Assembly: GCF_000485595.1 (NCBI RefSeq)
Contig: NW_014578711.1
Span: 7,676 to 27,675 of the forward strand
Reading direction: 5' to 3'
Source of the DNA: Priapulus caudatus
Lineage: Eukaryota; Priapulida; Priapulimorpha; Priapulimorphida; Priapulidae
DNA: 20,000 bases
A model generated the notes under the pieces. It saw only the letters and a list, made by a program, of their open reading frames with translations. It did no database searches and had not been told where the DNA came from. A program made the translations under genes and the position numbers. Below are positions 9,160 to 16,889 of the stretch, in pieces; position 1 is the stretch's first letter; the number at the start of each line of letters is the position of its first letter.

Positions 9160-9640
9160 TATCTGTGTTGGGTTAAGCTTCCATGTTTTCCCATAGTAAA
9201 CCTGCCTGGTGACTCAATATGCATGTCTTCTCACCGTAGTAGCGCTTACTCTNATCTCAAGCGAAGTTATCCTTTCTATAAATGAATTATTTTAGAGATA
9301 CGGGAAATAAGCATTATTCACACCCATGCCCCTATCCTGAATTTTCAATAATGACTCTATTGCTATTGTTATAGTATTGTATCCATGACATTTTGTTGGG
9401 GAAAGCCTTGGCCATTCTCAATCCCTCAGCACAAATAGTTAATAAAGATGGAAAATACTTGGTGGATCCCCATATATATATATATATATATATCACATCT
9501 ATGCAGAATTGTTGCTTGAACTGAAACTGCTGCACAACAAACGAGTGAAATCACAGCACAGCTAGAACAGCTTAAGACGATTCGTTAAGCGAACAAGATT
9601 ACCTTTAGCATAGCGATCAGACCTGTCCATCGAGATGCTC
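9160..9640. other. intron or intergenic DNA with an (AT)n run
   Basis: No exon recognised. An AT dinucleotide microsatellite occupies 9472-9493. A single ambiguous base (N) is at 9253. The stretch separates the gypsy remnant from the ITIH-like exon at 9643. Confidence 0.5.
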
Positions 9641-9642
9641 AC

Positions 9643-9690
9643 CTCTGGCTCACTAACGACTATTGATGTAAACGGAGTTACCAGATTGTA
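9643..9690 (-). CDS. ITIH-like: ITIH-like exon: YNLVTPFTSIVVSEPE segment
   Basis: This 48-bp exon encodes exactly 16 codons in phase 0/0. The acceptor CATTTTTCCAG ends at 9691 and the donor GAG|GTGAGC starts at 9642. The peptide matches the very conserved YxFVTPLTSMVV motif that follows the WAYLTI helix in ITIH proteins, so it directly continues the exon at 10080-10286. The next exon, encoding the variable linker and C-terminal domain, was not found. Confidence 0.9.
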
Positions 9691-9987
9691 CTGGAAAAAT
9701 GCACAGGAGAAACGTCTAGCCGTGCGGCACTTGCAATCACACAACAGTCAAACCTGCCTTAGCAGACACCTCTATAGAACGGAAACCCGTCTATATAAGT
9801 CACTTATAGCATCTCTATGATATCGATGTGCAGCTATAAGGTAATACCATCTTTACAGAACTGCATATAAAGGAAGATTTTGCCGTTCCCCTTGAGCGAC
9901 GCAACTCTTTACAGGTTTGACACATTATATTATATTATCTATAGTGAATAGTGGATGAAACAAACAACAATAGTTTTATTTACTCTT

Positions 9988-10037
<50 letters not shown>

Positions 10038-13000
10038 NGTTTTTATTTTTTATTATCATCATATACATAGTAGGCCTACCTGCAAGGAGAGTTTGATGCC
10101 AGCATCCTTGATGCGGTCCAGTTGGACTAGGTCGGTTGCTCTCAGTGCCTCTATCGACAGCTTCTTTACCGTCATGTAAGCCCAGATTCTCTCCAGCAGC
10201 CGAGACGACATTAAAGCATCCTTTGTGACAAGAGCTCCGACTCGGTAGTCGATGGTTCTGCCCTTGGCATCACCCGTCACCACTGCCTGTGGAAATGAAA
10301 ACAAAAAGCACAGCTACTGCTACTGCTACTGCTACTGCTACTGATGCTGCTACCACCACCACCACTACTACTGCTACTGCTACTGCTACTGCTACTGATG
10401 CTGCTACCACCACCACCACGACTACTGCTACTGCTACTGTTACTGATGCTGCTACCACCACCACCACCACTACTACTACTGCTACTGCTACTGCTACTGT
10501 TACTGATGCTGCTACCACCACCACCACCACCACCACCACCACTACTACTACTGCTACTGTTACTGTTACTGATGCTGCTACCACCACCACCACCACCACC
10601 ACTACTACTACTGCTACTGTTACTGTTACTGATGCTGCTACCACCACCACCACTACTACTACTACTGCTACTGCTACTGCTACTGTTTATGATGCTTGCT
10701 ACCACACCAACCACCACTACTACTCGCTTACTTGCCTTACTGTTTACTGATTGGCTGCTACCACCAACACCACCACCAACCCACCGACACCAGCCACCAC
10801 CACCACCACTACTTACTGACTGTTACTTGTTACTGGTTACTTGTGTCGTTGACGCTACCACCACCACCACCACGACGTACTACTGCGCTACTGCTACGTT
10901 ACTGATGCTGCTCCACGCACCACCACCACTACTACTGCACTGCTACTGTTAGCTGACTGCTACACCACCACCAGCCACCGACCACCCACACCACCGAACT
11001 ACTACACTACTACTGTACTGTTACTGCTAGCCCCCCACCACCACCACCGACACTACTACTGCTACGCTACACGTTTTTTTACTGATCTACCACCACCTAT
11101 ACTACTCTACTCTACGCACGGCGTTACTGCTAACGTTACTGTTACATGCAACCCCACCACCACCACCCACTACTACTGCTACTGCTGACTGTCACCACCA
11201 CTACTACTGTTACTGCTACTGTTACTGCTACCACCACCACCACCACCACCACTACTACTGTTACTGCTACTGTTACTGCTACCACCACCACCACCACCAC
11301 CACTACTACTACTACTGCTACTGTTACTGATGCTGCTACCACCACCACCACCACCACTACTACTGCTACTGGTACTATTACTGATGCTGCTACCCCCACC
11401 ACCACCACCACTACTGCTACTGCTACTGCTACTGATGCTGCTACCCCCACCACCACCACCACTACTGCTACTGCTACTGCTACTGATGCTGCTACCACCA
11501 CCACCACTACTACTACTGCTACTGTTACTGATGCTGCTACCACCACCACCACTACTACTACTGCTACTGCTAGTGTTACTGATGCTGCTACCACCACCAC
11601 CACAACTACTACTACTACTACTGCTACTGTTACTGCTACCACCACTACTACTACTGCTACTGCGTGAGCTTACCTGCACGCTGTTCGTCTCTCGGTCGCG
11701 AAGCTTGCCAGAAACGACAATCTCGCTGCCGTTGAAGAAGCTGAAGAAGTGCGACTGCGTCAGGTTCGCATCCAGCTCCTCGCCGCGGTCATCCAGGTAG
11801 ACGACCTTGACCTTGGACAGTACGGGCTTCGAGATCTCGCTATAGAAGCCCGTCAGCTGCGAGACGGCGTCCTCGCCCGTGTAGATCTTGCGTGCTCGGC
11901 CGTTATTCTCCTGCGACAGCTTCTCGAGGAAGGAGAAGTCGAGGCTGTCGCCAAACCCAAGGCTGAAGGAACGGTCGGTCGTCACACATTATTATACATT
12001 ACATATTATAACAGAAAGAGCTAATGATACCTACTATATTAATTAATATAATAAAGTTATTTGTAAATATATCAAGGTATTGTAATATAATAAGGCGTTT
12101 AATTATGAGTTCTTGACTATAATTATTATGGTATATTACATATTATATATTATATGTCAGACAATTTCCTGTGATACTAGCTGGCACGTTTTTCACCCGT
12201 CTTTCTATGTGCCTGTTCACTTATTAGTCCATCAATTTTTGCAGTCATGTATTAGTTGATCTTGATCAACTGCTTAGCAATAAATCATTATGCTGGCTTG
12301 GTTTCTTCAACAGGTCACAAGCTTTCCTTGACTTGGCTTCGCATGTAATCATGAACCTATCTGCCAGTTTGGCTTCACATCTGGTAACCTACACCTGCCA
12401 CCACCTTGGCGTTACATCCGTCATTCTGTTAGCATTCAGCATTTAGCATTCAGTTCACATCTGTTAGCTAGGCTTTAAATCTGGACATCTGTCTACTAGC
12501 TTTTTATCTGTTTGTCTGTCTGTCTGCCAGCCGGGCTTCATTTCTGTCAATATACCCATCAGCCTGGCTTCACATCTGTCAAACTATCATGCCAGCTTGG
12601 CACGGATACCTGAAGATGGAGAACTCCCGCCGCAGCCCTTGCTTGCGCACATTAATGTTGTTCAGTATCGTGGTGGCATTCTTCTCTCCCGCGGTCGGGT
12701 CTCCGTCCGTCAAGAAGAACACGAGGCCCTGACTCACGTCGAGGTTCTCAAACTCATTGAACAGCGTCACGCCATCAAGCAGTGCAGCGTTGATGTTTGT
12801 GCCTGCCAAGAACAAACACACGAACAACAGTCACAGTTCCATCTTCAGCCCAACACATTCCATAAAATTCAGCCCCTGCCAGTGTAGACAACACACAAGC
12901 AGACTGAGGTGAGGTCTTTGGGTGAGTCATTTTGTAACTTCAGGGTCGAAATCTAATATGAGTTGAGACTGAATCAACTATAACTCACATATTATATATA

Positions 13001-14490
13001 TATTATATATTATATATAGATATTATATAGTATCGCCTGATGATATCTTGTTTGCAAAATTTATTTTAATTGTAACGTTGTTAACACTAGTTTTGCAATA
13101 AACCTATTATCTATCTATCTATCTATCTATCTAAAAAGTAATAAAAAAAAATGTCCACTTTTTTTTATTAAGAATACGTAATTTCATTCACATTACATCA
13201 TATACTGATATTACAAACCTAAGAATACTTGTAATAATAATTGCAGATGCATGCATGATGGGAAAACTAATTATAGTCGAGAATAGGTAAGTGAAAGAGA
13301 CTTTATAGCATCGGCAGTCTTAATCGTTAGATAGTGGATGGGAGAGGCATGCAGGACGTAAAATACTGCAGTGATGAATGGATTTTGATGCATGATGGAA
13401 AAACAAGGAGACTTGGCCAAAAAAGAGTAACTGAAAGACCACACAGCATCCAGTCTCGTTAGGTACCAGACGGGAGACTCAGTGGAGGTAAAATACTGTG
13501 GGTTAATGGATGGTCCCCGCGAATCAGAAACCATCATCCACCAGCTGACATCATATTCGTACTTGATCTCGAGGTCATATTGGATATAAACTCGGTAGCG
13601 CTGATCAGAGTCTGTGGGCTGTACGGCTTTGGAGTGTGACCCTGCCAGTGCTGCACGAGCGTGTTGAAGGCTATTATGTTGAGGAAGTCGCCGCGCTGTA
13701 GTTGCTGTAGGATGCCGTACATAGCCTCCTGTATCCAAGCGACATGATTAATCGTCTTTCCACGTTTGCCTACTGATAAATCACCGGCAGTACAAAACAT
13801 ACGTTCGCCGGTGAGCGTCAAGCATATGTACCGTGGGGCCGACGAGTAGCCGTGGTAACGGTTTAGCATGTGGGTACCGTAAAACATTCACGATCGCACG
13901 GCGTAAACTCATACATAAACAGCCGAGACCCATTTATGCACTGAGCCGGAGACGCGCAAGATTCACGAATTAGTGTGGACCTAAGTACGCACGTCATCAT
14001 CCGTTAATCCCTCAGACAGGTAGACATGCATAAAGACCATGAGTGAATAGATCTATGTGTTGTGAGTGACAGGCAGCTCTAGCCGATCAATGACGTGGTA
14101 GACCGTTCAAAAAAACAACGCTTGGCAGTAAAGTTCCGCAGAGTCGACGATTCGATGTGCACGTGCGAATATTCTGTGCACGTCTACATACGAGTCTGTA
14201 TTCAAGAGCTAATAAGGCCGTTGTGCACTCTAGGTATTATTAGCTCTTGATGTATGTAAACTGATGAACAGCATCAGACCGAGCAACAGCATCAAAGGGG
14301 GCAAGATTACCTTGCTCAGACGAATGTGTCAATAATTCTCATAATTAGTACTGCACAGGTAACTTGCCTGGAGCTGTTTAATCCTGTCTCCTCGCATGGA
14401 ACCACTGACATCCAGAATGAACACCACATGTTTGTTGATCGGCTCAAATCCACTCGGTGCAAAGTAGTGAACGAAATGTCCATTAAACAC
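9643..14490 (-). CDS. ITIH-like: ITIH-like gene, central part (six exons)
   Basis: Exons at 14368-14490, 13563-13728, 12610-12802, 11674-11962, 10080-10286 and 9643-9690 sum to 1026 nt (342 codons) with compatible phases at every junction. The product covers the start of VWA (FILDVSGSM), its core (NIIAFN, STNINAALL, FLTDGDPT), the conserved post-VWA region (FGDSLDFSFLEKL, FNGSEIVVSGK), ERIWAYMTVKKL and LVTPFTSIVV. This is the diagnostic order of inter-alpha-trypsin inhibitor heavy chains, secreted proteins that bind hyaluronan and extracellular matrix in vertebrates. The MIDAS is complete: DxSxS, the later Thr and the later Asp. Missing from the window are the signal peptide, the VIT domain and VWA linker upstream (beyond 14490), and the C-terminal domain after 9643. 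The upstream intron must extend past the element at 16383 or further right. Confidence 0.93.
9993..10032. repeat. (TA)n microsatellite
   Basis: About 40 bp of pure TA/AT dinucleotides within the intron between the last two recognised ITIH-like exons. It is followed by TATTATTN with an ambiguous base at 10038, so the repeat length is probably not exact. Confidence 0.95.
10080..10286 (-). CDS. ITIH-like: ITIH-like exon: post-VWA helical segment
   Basis: This 207-bp exon encodes 69 codons in phase 0/0. The acceptor, a T-rich tract ending TTTCCACAG, finishes at 10287. The donor CAG|GTAGGC starts at 10079. It begins AVVTGDAKGRTIDYRV and contains LLERIWAYMTVKKLS, the counterpart of the ERLWAYLTIQ motif of ITIH heavy chains, then ends IKLSLQ. 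The preceding intron is the triplet/hexamer repeat block, whose edge lies only about 25 bp from the acceptor. Confidence 0.92.
10305..11665. repeat. intron made of CTACTG/CCACCA compound repeats
   Basis: Almost the whole 1387-bp intron (10287-11673) is a higher-order repeat: GATGCTGCTACC, then (ACC)n, (ACT)n, (GCTACT)n and sometimes GTTACT. GATGCTGCTACC starts at 10343, 10397, 10445, 10505, 10571 and 10631 (spacings 54, 48, 60, 66, 60) and again at 11329, 11383, 11434, 11485, 11530 and 11581 (54, 51, 51, 45, 51). The part from about 10690 to 11150 is heavily scrambled. On the transcribed strand the repeats read (GGT)n and (AGTAGC)n. Long Ser/Gly, Val, Thr or Leu/Pro frames on both strands are repeat artefacts. 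Confidence 0.95.
11674..11962 (-). CDS. ITIH-like: ITIH-like exon: end of VWA and post-VWA region
   Basis: This 289-bp exon enters in phase 2 (one base completes a Ser codon) and leaves in phase 0. The acceptor CCGTTCCTTCAG ends at 11963 and the donor CAG|GTAAGC starts at 11673. It encodes LGFGDSLDFSFLEKLSQENN, GRARKIYTGEDAVSQLTGFY, SEISKPVLSKV and LTQSHFFSFFNGSEIVVSGK, closely following the vertebrate ITIH consensus (LGFGxxVDFxFLE, GxARRIYEDxDAxxQLxGFY, NGSEIVVAG). The Asn in NGS is a potential N-glycosylation site. Reading past the donor stays open for about 164 Ser/Gly-rich residues into the repeat intron. Confidence 0.94.
12015..12320. other. AT-rich intron sequence
   Basis: Intron between exons 12610-12802 and 11674-11962. 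It is AT-rich with runs such as ATTACATATTATATATTATA near 12130-12155. No gene, RNA or mobile element was recognised. Confidence 0.6.
12325..12605. repeat. degenerate TGGCTTCACATCTGT repeat
   Basis: TTGGCTTC(A/G)CAT and close variants recur at about 12333, 12371, 12411 (CTTGGCGTTACATC), 12465 (TAGGCTTTAAATC), 12531 (CGGGCTTCATTTC) and 12564 (CTGGCTTCACATC). A short GTCT run lies near 12510-12527. The array ends within 10 bp of the splice donor at 12609. Confidence 0.65.
12610..12802 (-). CDS. ITIH-like: ITIH-like exon: VWA core with TDGDPT
   Basis: This 193-bp exon enters in phase 1 and leaves in phase 2. The acceptor TTCTTGGCAG ends at 12803 and the donor CAG|GTATCC starts at 12609. It encodes TNINAALLDGVTLFNEF, then GLVFFLTDGDPTAGEKN and EFSIF. 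TNIN supplies the conserved Thr of the MIDAS and TDGDPT the conserved Asp; both match ITIH VWA domains almost exactly. A divalent metal is expected to bind at this site together with DVSGS from the exon at 14368-14490. Confidence 0.94.
12985..13135. repeat. TA-rich tract and (CTAT)n microsatellite
   Basis: An imperfect TATAT/ATTAT tract lies at 12988-13030, and a tetranucleotide CTAT run at 13108-13133. Both are in the intron between exons 13563-13728 and 12610-12802. TTTTGCAATAAACC just before the CTAT run could be the tail of an old retroposon, but I see no body for it. Confidence 0.8.
13255..13518. repeat. diverged tandem duplication, ~133-bp unit
   Basis: Copy one (13255-13383) and copy two (13389-13518) share, in the same order, CATGATGG(G)AAAA, GTAA(G/C)TGAAAGA, ATAGCATC/ACAGCATC, a GTTAG segment, GGGAGA, GTAAAATACTG and AATGGAT. 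They are clearly related but considerably diverged. The pair lies just downstream of exon 13563-13728 in its intron. Confidence 0.75.
13563..13728 (-). CDS. ITIH-like: ITIH-like exon: VWA second segment
   Basis: This 166-bp exon enters in phase 0 and leaves in phase 1. The acceptor CTTGGATACAG ends at 13729 and the donor CAA|GTACGA starts at 13562. It encodes EAMYGILQQLQRGDFLNIIA, FNTLVQHWQGHTPKPYSPQT and the run to TSRS. This matches the ITIH VWA segment in which an amphipathic helix and a conserved FNIIxFN strand follow the DxSGSM motif. The weak donor is supported because the split Ser codon and the following TNIN read continuously into exon 12610-12802. The intron sequence upstream is open in the same frame back to 13887, but I take that as chance. 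Confidence 0.9.
13890..14200. other. intron sequence, no feature recognised
   Basis: Intron between exons 14368-14490 and 13563-13728. GTGCACGT occurs twice (14157 and 14176). No exon, RNA or repeat family was recognised. Confidence 0.5.
14202..14250. repeat. 14-bp perfect-stem hairpin in intron
   Basis: TCAAGAGCTAATAA (14202-14215) is exactly inverted at 14237-14250, with a 21-nt loop. Outer ACATA/TGTATGT pairing extends it imperfectly. It lies about 120 bp downstream of the donor of exon 14368-14490. It could be a small MITE remnant or a structured intron element. Confidence 0.75.
14368..14490 (-). CDS. ITIH-like: ITIH-like exon: VWA start with MIDAS DVSGSM
   Basis: This 123-bp exon encodes 41 codons in phase 0/0. 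The acceptor AATTCATGCAG ends at 14491. It encodes VFNGHFVHYFAPSGF, then NKHVVFILDVSGSMRGDRIK and ends QLQ. The FVHYFAP string just before the VWA start is characteristic of ITIH heavy chains, and DVSGS is the first part of the metal-binding MIDAS. The donor is non-canonical, CAG|GCAAGT at 14367-14362, a classic strong GC-AG donor. It is accepted because the next exon continues in phase and in homology. Exons encoding the linker, VIT and signal peptide should lie at higher coordinates, but none was found up to 16380. Confidence 0.93.
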
Positions 14491-14519
14491 CTGCATGAAT
14501 TAGTTTAGTGTAAGAGCAT

Positions 14520-15480
14520 GAACATATCTTTACATTGTTTGACAAGACTTAATGAGAATGCAGCTCATCTGCCCCAGCAATCAAAGACATGTAGGCAACA
14601 CATTTAAATTAACATTTAACATACTTTTCAGTTTATATTTCATTAAAAAAAATTAACCTTGTGAGAGCAAAAACCTTCATCATATAAGCTGCATATTCAA
14701 TTGGTTCCTAATGTATAAAAACAACAATTCACCAAGTGGCCCACATACCAATCTGTTTTAACAACTTCCTATAGCAACCCTAGTCTACTGAATTAATACA
14801 GTCGGAATTTGTTATGCACTTAAATACCTAAACATCAGAAACACGAATGGTTTCGATCTGGGAGTATATTGGCAGCTATTATTACAAGTATATGAGCTTT
14901 CTAAATCGAGAATACGAGGAAAAACTCGAGCACAATAATGGAAAACACATGCACGTATACGTACAAAGACGTATCAGTCATTACTGCTTAGAAACTGGCT
15001 CGTTCATTAATCTTTTGAAGTATACTTAGAATAAAAAGTAATGAAAAGCGAGGGTTAATTATTGCAATTAAATATTTAAATATTCATTCACGGTGAGCGG
15101 GTCCACGTATTTATGTTGTTACTTTCATGATCCTTCAAGAAGCAAATTTTAATTGACAGTCGAGAAAAAAGCAGTACGGAAATACTCAGCATTCAAATTT
15201 TTCCGATCCACACTTCCCCCAAACAACTGTACTTTTCCAAGAATATATCATATCAGAAAGCTTATATCATATCAAGATAAGAATCGACGTCTGGTGAAAA
15301 GAGCAATACATCTGAGAAAAACAATCATGTTTCAGTGACTATCATTTCATGCCCGACAAGAAAATCTTGCTACGAGGTAGAATATCGCATCTCATTGCTG
15401 CACACAGATTCGCCTAGAAATCTTCATTGTTGATGACTCACCGTGTATACAGGCCCTAAACCAGCAGGCAAGTACAATCC
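14520..15480. other. intron sequence upstream of the MIDAS exon
   Basis: AT-rich, no exon or RNA gene recognised. Plus-strand frames of about 60 codons at 14847 and 15153 have no recognisable product. A GTGAGT on the minus strand near 15436-15441 has no convincing coding sequence before it. Confidence 0.5.
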
Positions 15481-15483
15481 AAA

Positions 15484-15510
15484 GTACGCCCAAAGACCCT
15501 ATATACTAGA

Positions 15511-15555
<45 letters not shown>

Positions 15556-16093
15556 CAGTTATAGACTTATATTATATATATATATCAGGAGTTAATAAGA
15601 CAAATCTTTTTCAAAGTCTTTTCAAAGTCTTTCCGTATCTACTCCTGATATATATATATAATATTTATATTAGGCCCATAGCCAGCTTATATTGGAGGGG
15701 GTTCGTTTTTCAATGTTGGCAATTTGCTCCGCAGAGGGCGTGTACAGGATTTGTACCAGGGGGGCGTCTAACCGTAACCAAAGTGCCAGCACGCGAAGGG
15801 GGGTCCGGACTCCCTGGTCGTACACGCCCCTGCTCGGGCGCGAAGCGACTATGCAGGCGAGGGAGCCAAGCGACCGAGCGGGGGGAAGGTGTGGGGAGGG
15901 GGGTGTTTCATGTTCACCCTCCCGCACGATGGAGATTTTGCAATTATTACACTAAAATGGAGCGACCTGAGGTGAAATTCTTGCAAATTTTCAACAACAA
16001 CAAATTTAGCTTGTGGGGGGGGGTTCGTTCGAACCCCCCGACCCCTCCTGGCTACGGGCCTGTAATATATATATATAGGGTCTTTGGTACGCC
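15484..16093. mobile_element. nested inverted-repeat element, outer shell
   Basis: CCAAAGACCCTATATA at 15490-15505 is exactly inverted at 16072-16087, and GTACG/TACGCC bases continue the similarity outward. Inside are a long (AT)n run (about 15510-15552), a hairpin with arms ACTCCTGATATATA (15579-15592 and 15641-15655), and the inner element at 15670-16064. This suggests insertion of one small inverted-repeat element into another, with TA-rich junctions. Confidence 0.65.
15670..16064. mobile_element. MITE-like element with GGCCCGTAGCCAG ends
   Basis: The left end TTAGGCCCATAGCCAG, then GGAGGGGGTTCG, matches the inverted right end: TTACAGGCCCGTAGCCAG, then GAGGGG and GGGGGGTTCG (about 16014-16064). 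The interior is GC-rich compared with its surroundings and has no intact coding frame. Similar terminal strings with a G run followed by TTCG are common in small metazoan elements, but I cannot name the family. Confidence 0.7.
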
Positions 16094-16117
16094 AGCTCTG
16101 CTAGAGTTAGAGGTACT

Positions 16118-16171
16118 TATATCAAGAGTAGATAATATCTAAGATCTAGTTTATTATCTACTCTTGCTTAT
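16118..16171. repeat. hairpin with 13-bp perfect stem
   Basis: AAGAGTAGATAAT (16124-16136) is exactly inverted at 16153-16165 with a 16-nt loop. The stem extends imperfectly outward. It lies just outside the nested element. Confidence 0.75.
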
Positions 16172-16382
16172 ATTCATAGTAGCTCAACGGAGCGTATTTT
16201 GTGAGTGTGCATATAGTCAGGGTTCACTGTGTAATTTCGTGACATTTTGGGGGGATTTAGAAACCTATACATTTTCGGAATCTGTATAGTATAGGCAATC
16301 AGAAAACCAATGTTTACAATTTGCCGGAAGCATGCAAGGCGGCCATCTTGGATTCAAAATGGGCTGTTCTTCAAAATGGTGG
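16172..16382. other. sequence flanking the right-hand element
   Basis: No gene recognised. GGCGGCCATCTTGGATT at 16338-16354 recurs inverted at 19874-19889, and TTCAAAATGG occurs twice (about 16353 and 16370). The true left edge of the adjacent element may therefore lie in here. Confidence 0.45.
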
Positions 16383-16505
16383 GCTTTCTCAATATCTCAG
16401 CATCCAGGTGGCTAGAGTCGATGATTTTAAGGCTAACACTACATTTTCAAGGTGAGGAAGCCAGTGGTACAAAGTAAAATAAGTTAACATAACCACAAAG
16501 CAGAT
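16383..16505. repeat. left inverted repeat of the 3.6-kb element
   Basis: Reading inward: ATCTCAGCATCCAGGTGGC, TAGAGT, ATGATTT, ACATTTTCA, GGTGAGGAAGCCAGTG, GTACAAAGTAAAATAAG and CACAAAGC. The same ordered blocks appear in reverse complement at 19888-20000. Similarity is high, with small indels. The inner end differs by loss of about 10 bp at the GGCCATCTTG motif. Confidence 0.88.
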
Positions 16506-16889
16506 TATCATATTCACTTTATTATAATAAATGTTCTAAATGGCCTCAGAACTTCTACATGTAGCAATTAAGTCAAACCTCTAGATGTCTAGGCAGCTTC
16601 TTGCCACACAACTAAACTTCAATATCATAATAGCATGACAAAATAAGTGTGATATAGCAAAATCTGGTGATATATAGCAGAATCTTTACACATCATCATC
16701 ATCACTGTCACTGCGTCGGCAAAATGTCATTCATAGAGTCCTCATCATTCTGGCACTGAGTGCTACACTGGCCAGAGAGTCTGGTGCATGATAAGTTATT
16801 GGACCTGCCAGAGCATCGAGCATGTTGACACAGTCTGCTCTGCACTGGACCTCACCATCTCAATGATGGCCTTGGGGGCTGAAGGACCT

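Larger units (their letters stand above)
4540..9160 (-). mobile_element. decayed Ty3/gypsy retrotransposon, pol region
   Basis: Read on the minus strand, fragments appear in gypsy order: a possible gag zinc knuckle (9030-9090), aspartic protease (8690-8900), RT (8000-8560), then a foreign insertion (6540-7983), RT thumb/connection and RNase H (5840-6535), integrase (4740-5500) and integrase C-terminal tail (4540-4740). Protease-RT-RNase H-integrase order is diagnostic of Ty3/gypsy rather than copia. Every domain has several frameshifts and stops, so nothing is functional. No LTR pair was recognised, and the gag end appears truncated. It is probably an old insertion between the ITIH-like exons at 9643 and 2345. 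The assignment rests on motif recognition across frames. Confidence 0.88.

Noticed and set aside
10270-11667. Poly-Thr, poly-Val, Leu/Pro and Ser/Gly proteins on both strands
   Set aside because: Translations of the intronic triplet/hexamer repeat; only the sense read-through from the exon is worth noting, and it is listed as a finding.
13534-13887. Longer exon starting with Met at 13887
   Set aside because: The frame is open upstream of 13728, but ITIH homology begins exactly after a good CAG acceptor at 13729 and joins in phase to the previous exon.
14847-15338. Plus-strand frames of about 60 codons
   Set aside because: Unrecognisable, AT-rich and short; treated as intron background.
15670-16142. 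Arg/Gly/Pro-rich frames within the MITE-like element
   Set aside because: They come from the GC-rich interior and inverted ends of the element and resemble no known protein.
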